Source of the DNA: an uncultured Pseudomonadales bacterium
GTDB lineage: Bacteria > Pseudomonadota > Gammaproteobacteria > Pseudomonadales > Azotimanducaceae
DNA length: 64,000 bases
NCBI GenBank assembly: GCA_951813515.1
Contig: OX638346.1
Span: 4,085,617 to 4,149,616 of the forward strand
Direction: 5' to 3'
Shown here: piece by piece, positions 1 through 8,332 of the stretch
How the letters are laid out: the number at the start of each line of letters is the position of its first letter
How positions within the stretch are numbered: the first letter of the stretch is position 1
Program-made: the position numbers and the translations under genes
The notes under the pieces: model-generated
What the model saw: the letters and a program-made list of their open reading frames with translations, nothing else
Told to the model about the DNA's origin: nothing
The model's database searches: none

Positions 1-1011
1 CGCGTCCGCCATGGTCTTCGGAAGAAACTGCACCCTGTTGCCCACGATTGAGATGCCGCTAACGCTCAGGCGGTTCGCCCCCATACGCTCTACCGCCGCC
101 ATGACATCCCTGCGCGCACCCTCGACCAGGCTGAGCACAGCGCCGGCCAGCCAGATCCCGAGCGCAATGCTCAAGACCGTGAGCGCCGCCCGCAGACGAC
201 CACCCCGCAAGGAAGCCAATCCGCCGCGAAGTGCCGACAGCCAAGGCGTCCCGGAACGCGCGTGCGGCCTGGATGGCCGGTCGACGGGCGTTGCCGGTCC
301 GGCACCGGAACCCCCCACGATGCGCCCGTCCCGCAACTCAATACGGCGGCGGGCGCGGTTCGCCACCGCCCGGTCGTGGGAGACGATGATCACCGTGCGG
401 CCTTGCCCGGCCAACTGTTCAAGCAACGCCAGCACCTGACCGCCCTGTTCCGTATCGAGTGCGCCGGTGGGTTCGTCGGCGAGGATCACACCCGCGCCAT
501 TCATCAGTGCGCGCGCGATGGCAACCCGCTGCTGCTCGCCGCCCGATAACTCGGCGGGCCGGGAACCGGACCGCTCTTCCAGGCCGAAGGACTGCAGAAG
601 CTGTTGGGCCCTTTTGCGGCGGTTCGATGCACCTGCCACGTATGTCGCCGGGAGTTCGACGTTGTCCAGCGCCGTCAACGACTCCAGCAGGTTGTAGGAC
701 TGGAACACGAAGCCGAACGACTCACGCCGCAGGGCGGCGAGGCCGTCGTCGTCGAGTCCCGCGATGTCGGTTCCCGCTATGCGACATTCGCCCGATGTCG
801 CGCGGTCCAGGCACCCGATGAGGTGCATCATCGTCGTCTTGCCGGATCCGGACGGACCGGTCACGCAGACGAACTCTCCGGCGTCGATCCGTAGCGACAC
901 GTCGTCCAGGGCCCGCACCCGCTCGCCGCCTTCGTGTTCGAACACTCGAGTGACGCCGACCAGTTCGATCAGGGGTCCCGCTTGTGGCTCTTCCGCTGCC
1001 CGTTGCACCAT
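1..1011 (-). CDS. MacB-type ABC transporter ATPase-permease (second copy, cut by window edge)
   Basis: Inner-membrane exporter subunit of the MacB/LolD class; the 337 codons present run in frame to base 1 and the C-terminus lies outside the window. The ATPase comes first: Walker A GPSGSGKT near residue 54, Q-loop QSYNLL, signature LSGGEQQR, Walker B VILADEPTGA. A linker and the first permease helix follow, then the start of the periplasmic core (motif RMGANRLSV). It begins 14 bases after the TolC-like gene and closes the exporter operon as far as visible. The protein closely resembles the MacB at 3638-5659, so the operon holds two MacB paralogues for one adaptor and one outer-membrane factor. 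They could form heteromeric pumps or handle different substrates; this is inference. Substrate is unknown; antimicrobial peptides, lipoproteins and siderophores are typical for the family. Confidence 0.9.
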   Translation of the reverse strand, partial: MVQRAAEEPQAGPLIELVGVTRVFEHEGGERVRALDDVSLRIDAGEFVCVTGPSGSGKTTMMHLIGCLDRATSGECRIAGTDIAGLDDDGLAALRRESFGFVFQSYNLLESLTALDNVELPATYVAGASNRRKRAQQLLQSFGLEERSGSRPAELSGGEQQRVAIARALMNGAGVILADEPTGALDTEQGGQVLALLEQLAGQGRTVIIVSHDRAVANRARRRIELRDGRIVGGSGAGPATPVDRPSRPHARSGTPWLSALRGGLASLRGGRLRAALTVLSIALGIWLAGAVLSLVEGARRDVMAAVERMGANRLSVSGISIVGNRVQFLPKTMADA

Positions 1012-1025
1012 GGTCCCGATACCAT

Positions 1026-2339
1026 TCAATCCGCGCGGCGCCAGCCGCCGCCCAGCGCAGTATAGAGGTCGATCACGGCGAGCAGCGTGGCGAGCTTGTT
1101 GTCGAGCAGCGCGTTGCGCGCGCCGAACAGCGTGTCCTGGGCGCCGAGCAGCGCCTCGAACTCCTGCACCCCTTCGCGGTATCGGGCCTCGACGATGCGC
1201 AGCGACTCCTCGGCGAGTGCCACGTCCTCCGCGAGCACCTCGCCCAGCGAACCGAGCAGTTCAATGTCCGCCAGGGCTACTTCGATGTCGTTGAATGCGC
1301 CAATGACTGTGGCCCGGTAGTCGTCCAATAGTGACTCGAGGCGCAGTCTCGACGCCTCCAGGCCGCGACCCCGGCGACCGAGGTCGAAGAGTTGCAGGGC
1401 AAGACTGGCCGTCGCCCCGACCGTCGCCGCCGTTTCGGCGGACCCCAGTCCGCCGCTGCCCGTGAGCGAGATGCGCGGCAGGAACGCCAGCCGCGCCAGG
1501 TCCACGTCCGCCCGCGCTTCGCGCAGCGCGGCTTCCGCTTGCACGATGTCCGGCCGCCGGAGCAACAGGTCCGACGGCAAGCCCGGCGCAATGGGGGGCA
1601 CCGCGAGTTCGGCCAGCGTCTGCCCCTCGACATCGAAGTCCCACACCGACTCGCCCACCATCAGGGCGAGAGAGGCCCGGGCCCGCAGGACCTCGAGTTC
1701 GAGTGTGCGCAGGGCATTGGCCTGGCGGCGCACCACGATGCGCTGGCGCAGACCCTCGCTGGCCAGCGCCGTGCCCGCGTCGACCCGCGCCCGCACGATG
1801 CGCTCGATGGCCTCGGCGTGCGCGAGGTTCTGCCGTCCCGCCGCCATCCGGTCCCGCAGCAGGAGGATGCGAAAGTAGCCTACGGCCGTCGCCGCGGCGA
1901 AGCGCGGCCGTCTCGAAAGCACGTCCGAATAGTCGACCCCGAGTGTCAGGTCAACAGCGTCGGATCCTCCGTCCTGGTAGTCCCCGTCGCGCGGTCGGGC
2001 GCCGGTGTAGCTCTGCCTCGCCCCCGCGCCGAGGGTCGGCGAGGGGAATCGGTCGAGACCCGCGTCGATGAGCGCGAGTTCGGCCGTGCGCAGGTTGCGT
2101 TCGCTGTTGGCAAGTTCGAGGTTGTTCTCCCGCACGCGCTCGAGCAGGCGGAGCAGTTCCCCGCTATCGAACGCGGGCCACCAGTGGGCGGCGGGCCACG
2201 CCTGGTCGCGGCTGGCCCCGCGCCACCCTTCGGGCACGTCGTCCGCCGGAAGGTCCGGCATCGGCGTGCTTGCACACCCGACGAGCCAGGTGCAGACCAG
2301 TACGGACGCGGCCCGCCGTCGCAACCGGAAGTCGGGCAT
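1026..2339 (-). CDS. TolC/OprM-family outer-membrane efflux lipoprotein
   Basis: 437 residues. The N-terminus is a lipoprotein signal (RRRAASVLVCTWLVGCAS) with the lipobox Cys near residue 22, as in the NodT/OprM branch. The body shows the duplicated coiled-coil hairpin layout of outer-membrane factors: LLRRPDIVQAEAALREA in the middle, repeated Ala/Leu/Glu-rich helices, and a final segment with RYREGVQEFEALLGAQ. It should trimerise in the outer membrane as the exit duct of a tripartite pump whose adaptor (2347-3519) and MacB ATPases (3638-5659 and 1-1011) flank it. Only 7 bases separate it from the adaptor gene, so the genes are cotranscribed. The length is slightly short for the family but complete. 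Confidence 0.9.
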   Translation of the reverse strand: MPDFRLRRRAASVLVCTWLVGCASTPMPDLPADDVPEGWRGASRDQAWPAAHWWPAFDSGELLRLLERVRENNLELANSERNLRTAELALIDAGLDRFPSPTLGAGARQSYTGARPRDGDYQDGGSDAVDLTLGVDYSDVLSRRPRFAAATAVGYFRILLLRDRMAAGRQNLAHAEAIERIVRARVDAGTALASEGLRQRIVVRRQANALRTLELEVLRARASLALMVGESVWDFDVEGQTLAELAVPPIAPGLPSDLLLRRPDIVQAEAALREARADVDLARLAFLPRISLTGSGGLGSAETAATVGATASLALQLFDLGRRGRGLEASRLRLESLLDDYRATVIGAFNDIEVALADIELLGSLGEVLAEDVALAEESLRIVEARYREGVQEFEALLGAQDTLFGARNALLDNKLATLLAVIDLYTALGGGWRRAD

Positions 2340-2346
2340 GACCGCC

Positions 2347-3519
2347 CTACTCCGGCGCTACCACGCGGTCACCCTCGGCCAAGCCTGAGAGCACCTCGGC
2401 ATACGTATGGCTGGTTTCACCGATGGTGATCTCCCGGACCTCTATCCGGCCGTCCGGAAACTGGACCCGGACCTGGGCCGGCGTCCCCGTCTCCGGATCG
2501 CGTTCGCCGAAGTCCGTCAACATCTCCAGGGGCACCGCGAGAATCTCGCGCGGCGCGGTCAGTTCGAAGAACACCTGCACCGTCATGTCGGCGCGGAGCA
2601 CCCCGTCGGCGTTGTCCACATCGAACAGGGCCGTGTAGGTGACGACGTTGCCGTCCGTCTGGGCGCGCGGCAGGATCTGGTCGAGCGTGCCGTGCCAGCG
2701 CCGACCGCGGCCGCCGAGGGTGGTGAAGTGGACGCCCATGTCCGGCTCCAGCTTGCCGATGTTGGCTTCTGCGACTTTCGCTTCCACAGTCAACGTCGAC
2801 AGGTCGGCCAGGTGCAGGATCACGGGTGTCACGTACGTCGCGGTGAGCGTCTGCCCTTCGGCGGCGAGCACCTGCAGGACCGTGCCGTCCGACGGCGCGT
2901 AGATCGTGCTGTAGCCGAGGGCCGCCTCGTCGCTCGTCAGCCGCGCCCGCTGCGACGCGATCTGCGACTCGAGCTGCACCATGGCGCCATGCGCGCGAAC
3001 CAGCGCGTCCTGCGCCCGCTCGTACTCGACCTCCGTCGTCGCCCTTTCCGCCCTGAGGCGCTCCTGGCGCGCCGCTTCCGCTTCGGCGAGCCCGAGCGCC
3101 GAACGCTGCACCTCGAGTTGAGCTTCCTGGGCCGCGAGCGAAGCCCGGCTCGCCTCCAACAGGTTGCGCTGGATGGTCGCGTCGATCTCGGCGAGAAGGT
3201 CCCCCTGCACTACCGCGTCGCCGATCTTTACGTGGAGCTTCTGGAGTTGCCCGGATACCTGTGCGCCGACCTCCACCAGCCGGCTCGGCTTGAGCGTGCC
3301 CGAAGCGGTTACCAGGTCGCCGAGGCTGCGGTAGCCGATGGTTGCCGAGCGTCGGGGCGCTTCGTCTTCCGACGCACCGCCCCGGTCCGCGAACAGGAAA
3401 TACCAGCCGCCCGCGGCCAGGATCGCCACCACAAGCACCCAGACCCAGGATCGGGTCAGGAAAGACCGCCGCTCCCCGGAGGGCTCATCGAGGCGGTCAA
3501 GGCCCGAAAGATCAGTCAC
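2347..3519 (-). CDS. MacA-like periplasmic adaptor (HlyD/RND-MFP family)
   Basis: 390 residues, membrane-fusion protein of the tripartite exporter. One N-terminal membrane anchor lies at about 26-46 (SWVWVLVVAILAAGGWYFLF). Lipoyl halves follow (LVEVGAQVSGQLQKL and YAPSDGTVLQVLA), flanking a long Ala/Glu/Arg coiled-coil hairpin, then beta-barrel and membrane-proximal domains (EVLSGLAEGDRVVAPE at the end). The anchored, two-lipoyl-half layout is that of MacA. It should link MacB in the inner membrane to the TolC-like lipoprotein. The start is a GTG with a strong GGAGG seven bases upstream. A 118-base gap separates it from macB upstream, with no convincing promoter of its own that I can see. Confidence 0.9.
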   Translation of the reverse strand: MTDLSGLDRLDEPSGERRSFLTRSWVWVLVVAILAAGGWYFLFADRGGASEDEAPRRSATIGYRSLGDLVTASGTLKPSRLVEVGAQVSGQLQKLHVKIGDAVVQGDLLAEIDATIQRNLLEASRASLAAQEAQLEVQRSALGLAEAEAARQERLRAERATTEVEYERAQDALVRAHGAMVQLESQIASQRARLTSDEAALGYSTIYAPSDGTVLQVLAAEGQTLTATYVTPVILHLADLSTLTVEAKVAEANIGKLEPDMGVHFTTLGGRGRRWHGTLDQILPRAQTDGNVVTYTALFDVDNADGVLRADMTVQVFFELTAPREILAVPLEMLTDFGERDPETGTPAQVRVQFPDGRIEVREITIGETSHTYAEVLSGLAEGDRVVAPE

Positions 3520-3637
3520 GGCGAACCTCCGTCCGCCGGGTCGTCCCTTCGATTCGGGGAGGGGTTGCTACGCTCGACATACGGGCCGGTAGTGTAGCGC
3601 CCGCCAAGCCGGGCTGTCGCTTGCATTGACGCAGCTT

Positions 3638-5659
3638 CTAGTCCGTCGCCAGGGACGTCACCGGGTCGAGCCGCGCCGCACGCCGGGCGGGCACGATGCC
3701 AAACGCCAGTCCCGTGGCGATGGCGCAGCCGAGTGCAACCAGCACGAACCAGGGTTCGAACACCACCGGGGCACCGGCGAGTCGGGCCAGGAGGGAACTG
3801 CCCGCGAAGCTTGCGAGCGCGCCGAGCGCACCGCCGAGCGTGGTGGCGACGGCGGTCTCCACCACGAACTGGGCCGTGATGTCGCGCCGGCGGGCACCCA
3901 CGGCCCTGCGAATGCCGATCTCCCGCCTGCGCTGGCTCACGCCGGCCAGGGATACCGCCACGATGGTCATCCCCCCGAGAATGAGCGCGATCCCGCCGAT
4001 GGCGCCGAACAGCGCCAGGTGGATTGCCTTGAGCTTCTTCCCGGAAATCCAGATCAGCGCGTCGTTTTTGACCTCGTACTCCATGCCGTGATGACGGAAC
4101 ATCAGGTCCTTGATGTCCTCCGCAGTCTCATCGATCCGTTCGGCATCCGTGACCAATACGTCGAGTCCATTGAGGTTCTCCCGGCCAAAGACGAGATTTG
4201 CCCCGGTCTCGAACGGTATGTGGATGACCGTCCCAATCCAATCGTTGGCGTTAGGACCCGACCGCATCATCTCTCCCTCGCCTATCTGCCGGGGATGCGG
4301 CACCAGGACTCCCTTGACCACGAACGGCAACCCGTCGATGTCCACATGCTGGCCCAGGGGCGACTCGTCCGGCGAGAACAGGCGGTCTCTCACCGTCGGC
4401 CCGATCACGGCGACCTGGGCGACGGCGCCCCTGTCGTCTTCAGCCAGGTAGGTTCCCTCGGCAAGTGGCCACGACGCGTTCTGATGCGTGCGCGGTTCGA
4501 CTACGGACAACGCCCGCACGATCACCGGGTCGATCAACTCGCCGCCGCAACTGACGGGCAATCGCTCCCACATGCCCGGCAGCACCGAACTGACGTTCGC
4601 CACCCGTTCGGCGATGGCGTCGGCGTCCGCCAGGGTCATGGGTAGCCGCTGCACCGAGCCTCCAGGGCTTATCAACAGGTTCGAGACGCTGAGCCGGTTT
4701 ACGCCCATCTCTTCCATCGCGTCGGCGATGTCCAGGCGCACGCCTTCCGACAGGCCCAGGAGGGCGAGCACCGACCAGGTCCCCAAAGCCACGCTGAAGA
4801 CGGTGAGCGCGCCGCGAAGTCCCGCCGTTCGCAATGCGATCAGCGCGTGCCGAATGGACGCCAGCCACGGGATCGCGCTTCTGCGCGCCGTGCGCGGCTC
4901 TCGCTCACGCGTGTCGGGGTCCGCCGCAAGCGGCGCCCCGGTGTCCCCGGAATCCTCGACCAGGCGCCCGTCAACCAGTTCGACCACGCGATGCGCCCGG
5001 TCGGCCACGGCCCGATCATGCGACACCACAACCACCGCGTGGCCCCGCTCGGCCAGGGCTTCGAGCAGATCCAGCACTTCGGCGCCCTGCCCGGTGTCGA
5101 TCGCCCCGGTCGGTTCGTCCGCGAGGATCACCCGGGCATCGTTCATCAGCGCCCTGGCGATGGCGACCCGCTGCTGTTCGCCACCGGACATTTCCGCCGG
5201 CCGGTGATCGAGGTGGTCGCCGAGACCAAGGGTTCCGAGAATCTCGCGCGCCCGGTCATGGCGTTGCCCCGCCCGAAGCCCGGCATACGTCGCCGGCAAT
5301 TCGACATTGGCCGCCGCGGACAACGATTCCAGCAGGTTGTACGACTGGAACACGAACCCGAAGGCGTGCCGGCGCAGGTCGGCAAGCCCGTCGTCGTCGA
5401 GCGTCCCGACATCGGTCCCGGCAACGCGGCACTGTCCCTCGGTGGCACGGTCCAGGCAGCCGATGATGTGCATGAGCGTGGACTTGCCGGACCCCGACGG
5501 GCCGGTGATGCAGACGAACTCGCCAGCGTGAATGCGCAACGAGATTCCGTCCAGGGCACGTACGCGATCCCCGCCTTCTTCTTCTTCGAACACCCGGCTG
5601 ACGCCCGACATTTCGACCAGCGGCGCAGCATCGGTACGGTCCATCGGTTCTGGTGTCAC
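3638..5659 (-). CDS. MacB-type ABC transporter, fused ATPase and permease
   Basis: 673 residues, complete. The ATPase occupies about 1-235, with Walker A GPSGSGKST at 53-61, QSYNLL, MSGGEQQR, VILADEPTGA and the H-loop VVVSHD. A membrane helix near 275-300, a periplasmic core (about 300-545) and three C-terminal helices with the FtsX/MacB signature RRREIGIRRAVGARRRDI follow. Start is GTG at 5659, overlapping the stop of the upstream protease gene by four bases (GTGA), so translation is probably coupled; an ATG five codons downstream is an alternative. MacB dimers drive export by coupling ATP hydrolysis to periplasmic motion. Its periplasmic core is the segment copied in the upstream M56 protein (shared TVRDRLF and a GVL.PHP stretch), which suggests protease and pump respond to the same ligand or partner. 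Confidence 0.92.
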   Translation of the reverse strand: MTPEPMDRTDAAPLVEMSGVSRVFEEEEGGDRVRALDGISLRIHAGEFVCITGPSGSGKSTLMHIIGCLDRATEGQCRVAGTDVGTLDDDGLADLRRHAFGFVFQSYNLLESLSAAANVELPATYAGLRAGQRHDRAREILGTLGLGDHLDHRPAEMSGGEQQRVAIARALMNDARVILADEPTGAIDTGQGAEVLDLLEALAERGHAVVVVSHDRAVADRAHRVVELVDGRLVEDSGDTGAPLAADPDTREREPRTARRSAIPWLASIRHALIALRTAGLRGALTVFSVALGTWSVLALLGLSEGVRLDIADAMEEMGVNRLSVSNLLISPGGSVQRLPMTLADADAIAERVANVSSVLPGMWERLPVSCGGELIDPVIVRALSVVEPRTHQNASWPLAEGTYLAEDDRGAVAQVAVIGPTVRDRLFSPDESPLGQHVDIDGLPFVVKGVLVPHPRQIGEGEMMRSGPNANDWIGTVIHIPFETGANLVFGRENLNGLDVLVTDAERIDETAEDIKDLMFRHHGMEYEVKNDALIWISGKKLKAIHLALFGAIGGIALILGGMTIVAVSLAGVSQRRREIGIRRAVGARRRDITAQFVVETAVATTLGGALGALASFAGSSLLARLAGAPVVFEPWFVLVALGCAIATGLAFGIVPARRAARLDPVTSLATD

Positions 5660-7326
5660 GACGGCCCTTTGACCCCGTCTGGTCCGGGCATCTGGAGAGT
5701 TTCCACAATGATTTTCCAGGCGTCGCCATATCGGACCTGGAGCAGGTCGCGGATCTCGGTCGCGGTCTCACCGACGCGACCCTGGTCGTTTACGGCCACC
5801 CGCAAATAGCCTGGACTTGCGTCCCCGAAGAACATTTCTGTGCCAGTACGGAAAGGTACGTAGATACGGTTCGCAAGAGCGGTTGCAGCATGTTCGGCGT
5901 CCGGAAGATCCACACCCACAAAAGGAGGATGGGGAGCGAGCACCCCCTTGATGCTGAATTTCTCACCCTGAATGACGATTTCCCGGCCAAGCACGGCTTC
6001 TCCTGTATTGAACAACCGGTCTCGGACGGTACCCCCGATCACCGCAACGCGCCGACCCTCGACGTCGTCGCGCCGGGCGAGATACTCACCTTGCTCCAGT
6101 GGCCACACAGCCTGTCCGGACAACTCGGCCCAGGGACTCAAGTCCTCCATGGCGATGAGGAGGGCCTCAATCTCCCGATGCCCTCGCTGGATTCCTAAAA
6201 CCTCGTCGTAAACCGGAGACGCACGAGTCACATTCGTCAATTGATCCAAAACGTACCTCGCATCCTCGAGAGTCGGGCCCGTAAGGTGAGTACGGTGAGC
6301 GTAGACGAAAATGTCGCGGACTATTTCGCCTCCCGGAGACCCGGTGCTCTGATGAACCGGGTCCTCGAATCGGGTCGTCACGACGGAGCACGCACTCGCG
6401 GCGAGGACGACTGCCATTGCTCCGGCCGACAACAGCCCACGTGTCACCAGGGTCATCCGGCTGCGCCGGGTACCGCGATGAAGGATCGACTGCAATCGGA
6501 CGCGCAGGTTGCCGCGGCCGGCGTAAAGCCCCATCGGTCTGGCCCGGTGGTTGCGGCGGGCGACCGCCAGCAGTGTCTCGGCGTAGTCGCAGGGGTCGGC
6601 GCCATCCGCGAGCGCGGCGTCATCGCAGGCCTCCTCGGCATACCTTCGCTGGCGCAGCCAGACCGCCCACATCAGCGGCTGGAACCAGAACAGGTTGCAG
6701 AGCCACCGTGACAGCCCGTCAGTCAGGCAATCGCGGCGACGGATGTGGCCCAGTTCGTGCGCCATCACCGCGTCCCGCTGATGCCGCGGCCAGGTCTCGA
6801 AGTCCCCGGGCAGCACGATGACGGGGCGAACATGCCCCCAGGTCCACGGGGTCCCGCCGACGTCGGACCGGACATCGACGGTGTCCGGCGCGGGAACAGA
6901 CCCCCGCCAGGCGGGCAGGCGGCGCACGTAGTTGGCGACCCTGCGCCGCCCGCCGAGCGTCGACAGTCCCAGGGTAACTGCAACAACGACATAAATGATC
7001 AAACCCCAGAACCGCCAGTCGATCGTTGTTGCGGAACTCGCCAGCGAAGCCACGGAGGCTGCGGCTGGCGCTCCGACCGAATTCGTCACGCCGGTAAGCA
7101 GCGGCGCGGCTTCGATGGGAAACACCGGTAGCGTCACCGACAACCCGGGAACATGGCCATGATCCGTCGACAAGGTCAGCACCGCGAGGACTGTCACCGC
7201 GACCAGGCTAGTAACGGCCACGGCGTGCCGTTCCGCCGCCGACAACCGCTTCAGGCAACAGACGGACAGCGCCAGGGCGAGGACGACGGTCGACTTGACC
7301 ATGAACGCGATGGCGAGTTCAAGCAT
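5656..7326 (-). CDS. BlaR1-type M56 peptidase fused to a MacB-like periplasmic domain
   Basis: 556 residues from the ATG at 7326. The N-terminal half is an M56 membrane protease of the BlaR1/MecR1 class: helices at about 5-25, 35-52 and 105-122, zinc motif HELGH at 190-194, a third-ligand region RYAEEACDD at 229-236 and a membrane helix near 293-312. In BlaR1 the following extracellular part is a penicillin-binding sensor; here there is none. Residues about 395-545 instead align with the periplasmic core of the adjacent MacB: WPLEQGEYLA versus WPLAEGTYLA, GGTVRDRLF versus GPTVRDRLF, IKGVLAPHP versus VKGVLVPHP, then PFRTGTEMFFG versus PFETGANLVFG. The ATG overlaps the end of the BlaI-like gene. 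Inference: an anti-repressor protease whose sensor is borrowed from the pump it controls. A further 20 codons upstream are open but would overlap the repressor gene deeply. Confidence 0.88.
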   Translation of the reverse strand: MLELAIAFMVKSTVVLALALSVCCLKRLSAAERHAVAVTSLVAVTVLAVLTLSTDHGHVPGLSVTLPVFPIEAAPLLTGVTNSVGAPAAASVASLASSATTIDWRFWGLIIYVVVAVTLGLSTLGGRRRVANYVRRLPAWRGSVPAPDTVDVRSDVGGTPWTWGHVRPVIVLPGDFETWPRHQRDAVMAHELGHIRRRDCLTDGLSRWLCNLFWFQPLMWAVWLRQRRYAEEACDDAALADGADPCDYAETLLAVARRNHRARPMGLYAGRGNLRVRLQSILHRGTRRSRMTLVTRGLLSAGAMAVVLAASACSVVTTRFEDPVHQSTGSPGGEIVRDIFVYAHRTHLTGPTLEDARYVLDQLTNVTRASPVYDEVLGIQRGHREIEALLIAMEDLSPWAELSGQAVWPLEQGEYLARRDDVEGRRVAVIGGTVRDRLFNTGEAVLGREIVIQGEKFSIKGVLAPHPPFVGVDLPDAEHAATALANRIYVPFRTGTEMFFGDASPGYLRVAVNDQGRVGETATEIRDLLQVRYGDAWKIIVETLQMPGPDGVKGPS

Positions 7327-7708
7327 CGTCGTCGCCCTTGCTCCGCCTCGCGGCCGAGACCATCGCCTGGAGGCGCTCCAGTTCATCGTCGTCCACGGCG
7401 TCCTTGGATATCGCGAGGAGCGCGCTCAGGGCCTCCGCATTGCTGCCCCTGAAGAACGTGGCCACGATCTCGCGCAACGCGCTCTGGCCTGCGGACGACG
7501 AGTCCTGGATCGGTTCGTAGATGTAGCGGGGACCATCGTAGCGGTGGTTCGCCAAGCCCCTGGAGACGAGGCGCGAGAGCACCGCGCGGGTCCCGGAATA
7601 GGTGCCGCCCATCTCCTTCTGGAGTTCCAGCGCGGTGCAGGGAGCGAGCCGATGGAGCGCCTCCCATGCCTCCTGTTCACGTCGCGGGAGCTTTCTTGGG
7701 GATTCCAT
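7319..7708 (-). CDS. BlaI/MecI-family winged-helix repressor
   Basis: 129 residues from the ATG at 7708. A winged helix fills about residues 8-75 (PRREQEAWEALHRL, then TRAVLSRLVSRGLANHRYDG and YIYEP), followed by a helical dimerisation tail ending in acidic residues, as in BlaI/MecI/CopY regulators. These repress until an M56 membrane protease is activated and the repressor is cleaved; the M56 gene follows directly with an ATGCTTGA start/stop overlap. The reading frame stays open to 7768, but that would place the start upstream of the predicted promoter and inside the inverted-repeat operator, so I chose the internal ATG. Probably autoregulates and controls the exporter operon. Confidence 0.85.
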   Translation of the reverse strand: MESPRKLPRREQEAWEALHRLAPCTALELQKEMGGTYSGTRAVLSRLVSRGLANHRYDGPRYIYEPIQDSSSAGQSALREIVATFFRGSNAEALSALLAISKDAVDDDELERLQAMVSAARRSKGDDDA

Positions 7709-7729
7709 GCAGCAATACCCGACAGATTC

Positions 7730-7770
7730 GATTGCACAATTATGAACATAGTGCTCAATATTGTGCAATC
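7730..7770 (-). promoter_or_regulatory. Operator/promoter of the exporter operon
   Basis: A perfect 11-base inverted repeat, GATTGCACAAT (7730-7740) and ATTGTGCAATC (7760-7770), is separated by 19 bases. Read on the minus strand it brackets a possible sigma-70 promoter: TTGCAC (7768-7763) and CATAAT (7744-7739) with an 18-base spacer. A dimeric repressor bound at both half-sites would cover both the -35 and the start of transcription. This fits autoregulation by the BlaI-like protein, although the sequence is not the classic BlaI TACA-N2-TGTA box. Confidence 0.6.
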
Positions 7771-7852
7771 GATTTCTCGATCATCCCGATAGCATTGACG
7801 GATTGACCCGGGTGAATCCCCGATTGGCCGCCCGGCGGCTGGCGAAGCGCTG

Positions 7853-8263
7853 TCAGCCTTCTTCGAGGTCCAGCGACGCGGAGTTCATGCAGTACCGCAG
7901 GCCCGTCGGGTCCGGGCCGTCATTGAAAACGTGCCCGAGGTGGGCATCGCAGTTGGCGCAGAGCGCTTCGATCCGGCGCATGAACAGGGACCGGTCCTCG
8001 CGCATTTTGACGGCGTCCGGCGAAACCGGCTGATAGAAGCTCGGCCAGCCCGTGCCCGAGTCGTACTTTGTTTCCGAGTCGAACAGCGGCGCGTCGCAGC
8101 ACTTGCAGTTGTAGGTGCCCTCGGTCTTGGTGTCCCAATAGATGCCGGTGAACGCGGGCTCGGTGCCGCCACGGCGAGTGATCTCGAATTCCACGGGGGT
8201 CAGTTGCCGGCGCCACGTTTCCTCTGATTTTCGGGTTTTCCCTTCCTCTTCAGCCTCATGCAT
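7853..8263 (-). CDS. msrB: Peptide-methionine (R)-S-oxide reductase
   Basis: 136 residues, normal MsrB length. It reduces methionine-R-sulfoxide in oxidised proteins, using thioredoxin. The structural zinc ligands are the Cys pairs at 53/56 and 102/105 (NCKCC and CANC). The catalytic Cys is residue 125 in RYCMNSASL, with the family motifs SGTGWPSFYQP and GHVFNDGP present. Divergent from alaA; the starts are about 70 bases apart if alaA uses its GTG. No signal peptide, so the protein is cytoplasmic. Confidence 0.96.
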   Translation of the reverse strand: MHEAEEEGKTRKSEETWRRQLTPVEFEITRRGGTEPAFTGIYWDTKTEGTYNCKCCDAPLFDSETKYDSGTGWPSFYQPVSPDAVKMREDRSLFMRRIEALCANCDAHLGHVFNDGPDPTGLRYCMNSASLDLEEG

Positions 8264-8332
8264 ACGTCACCGACCCCTGCTAAACTTCGCGGCCCCATCG
8301 CCTCGGCAGGATTCTACGCGGGGTCACTACAG

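Noticed and set aside
1392..2429. Long plus-strand ORF antisense to the TolC-like gene
   Set aside because: Arg/Gln/Ala-rich shadow of a clear minus-strand gene; no motifs or ribosome site.
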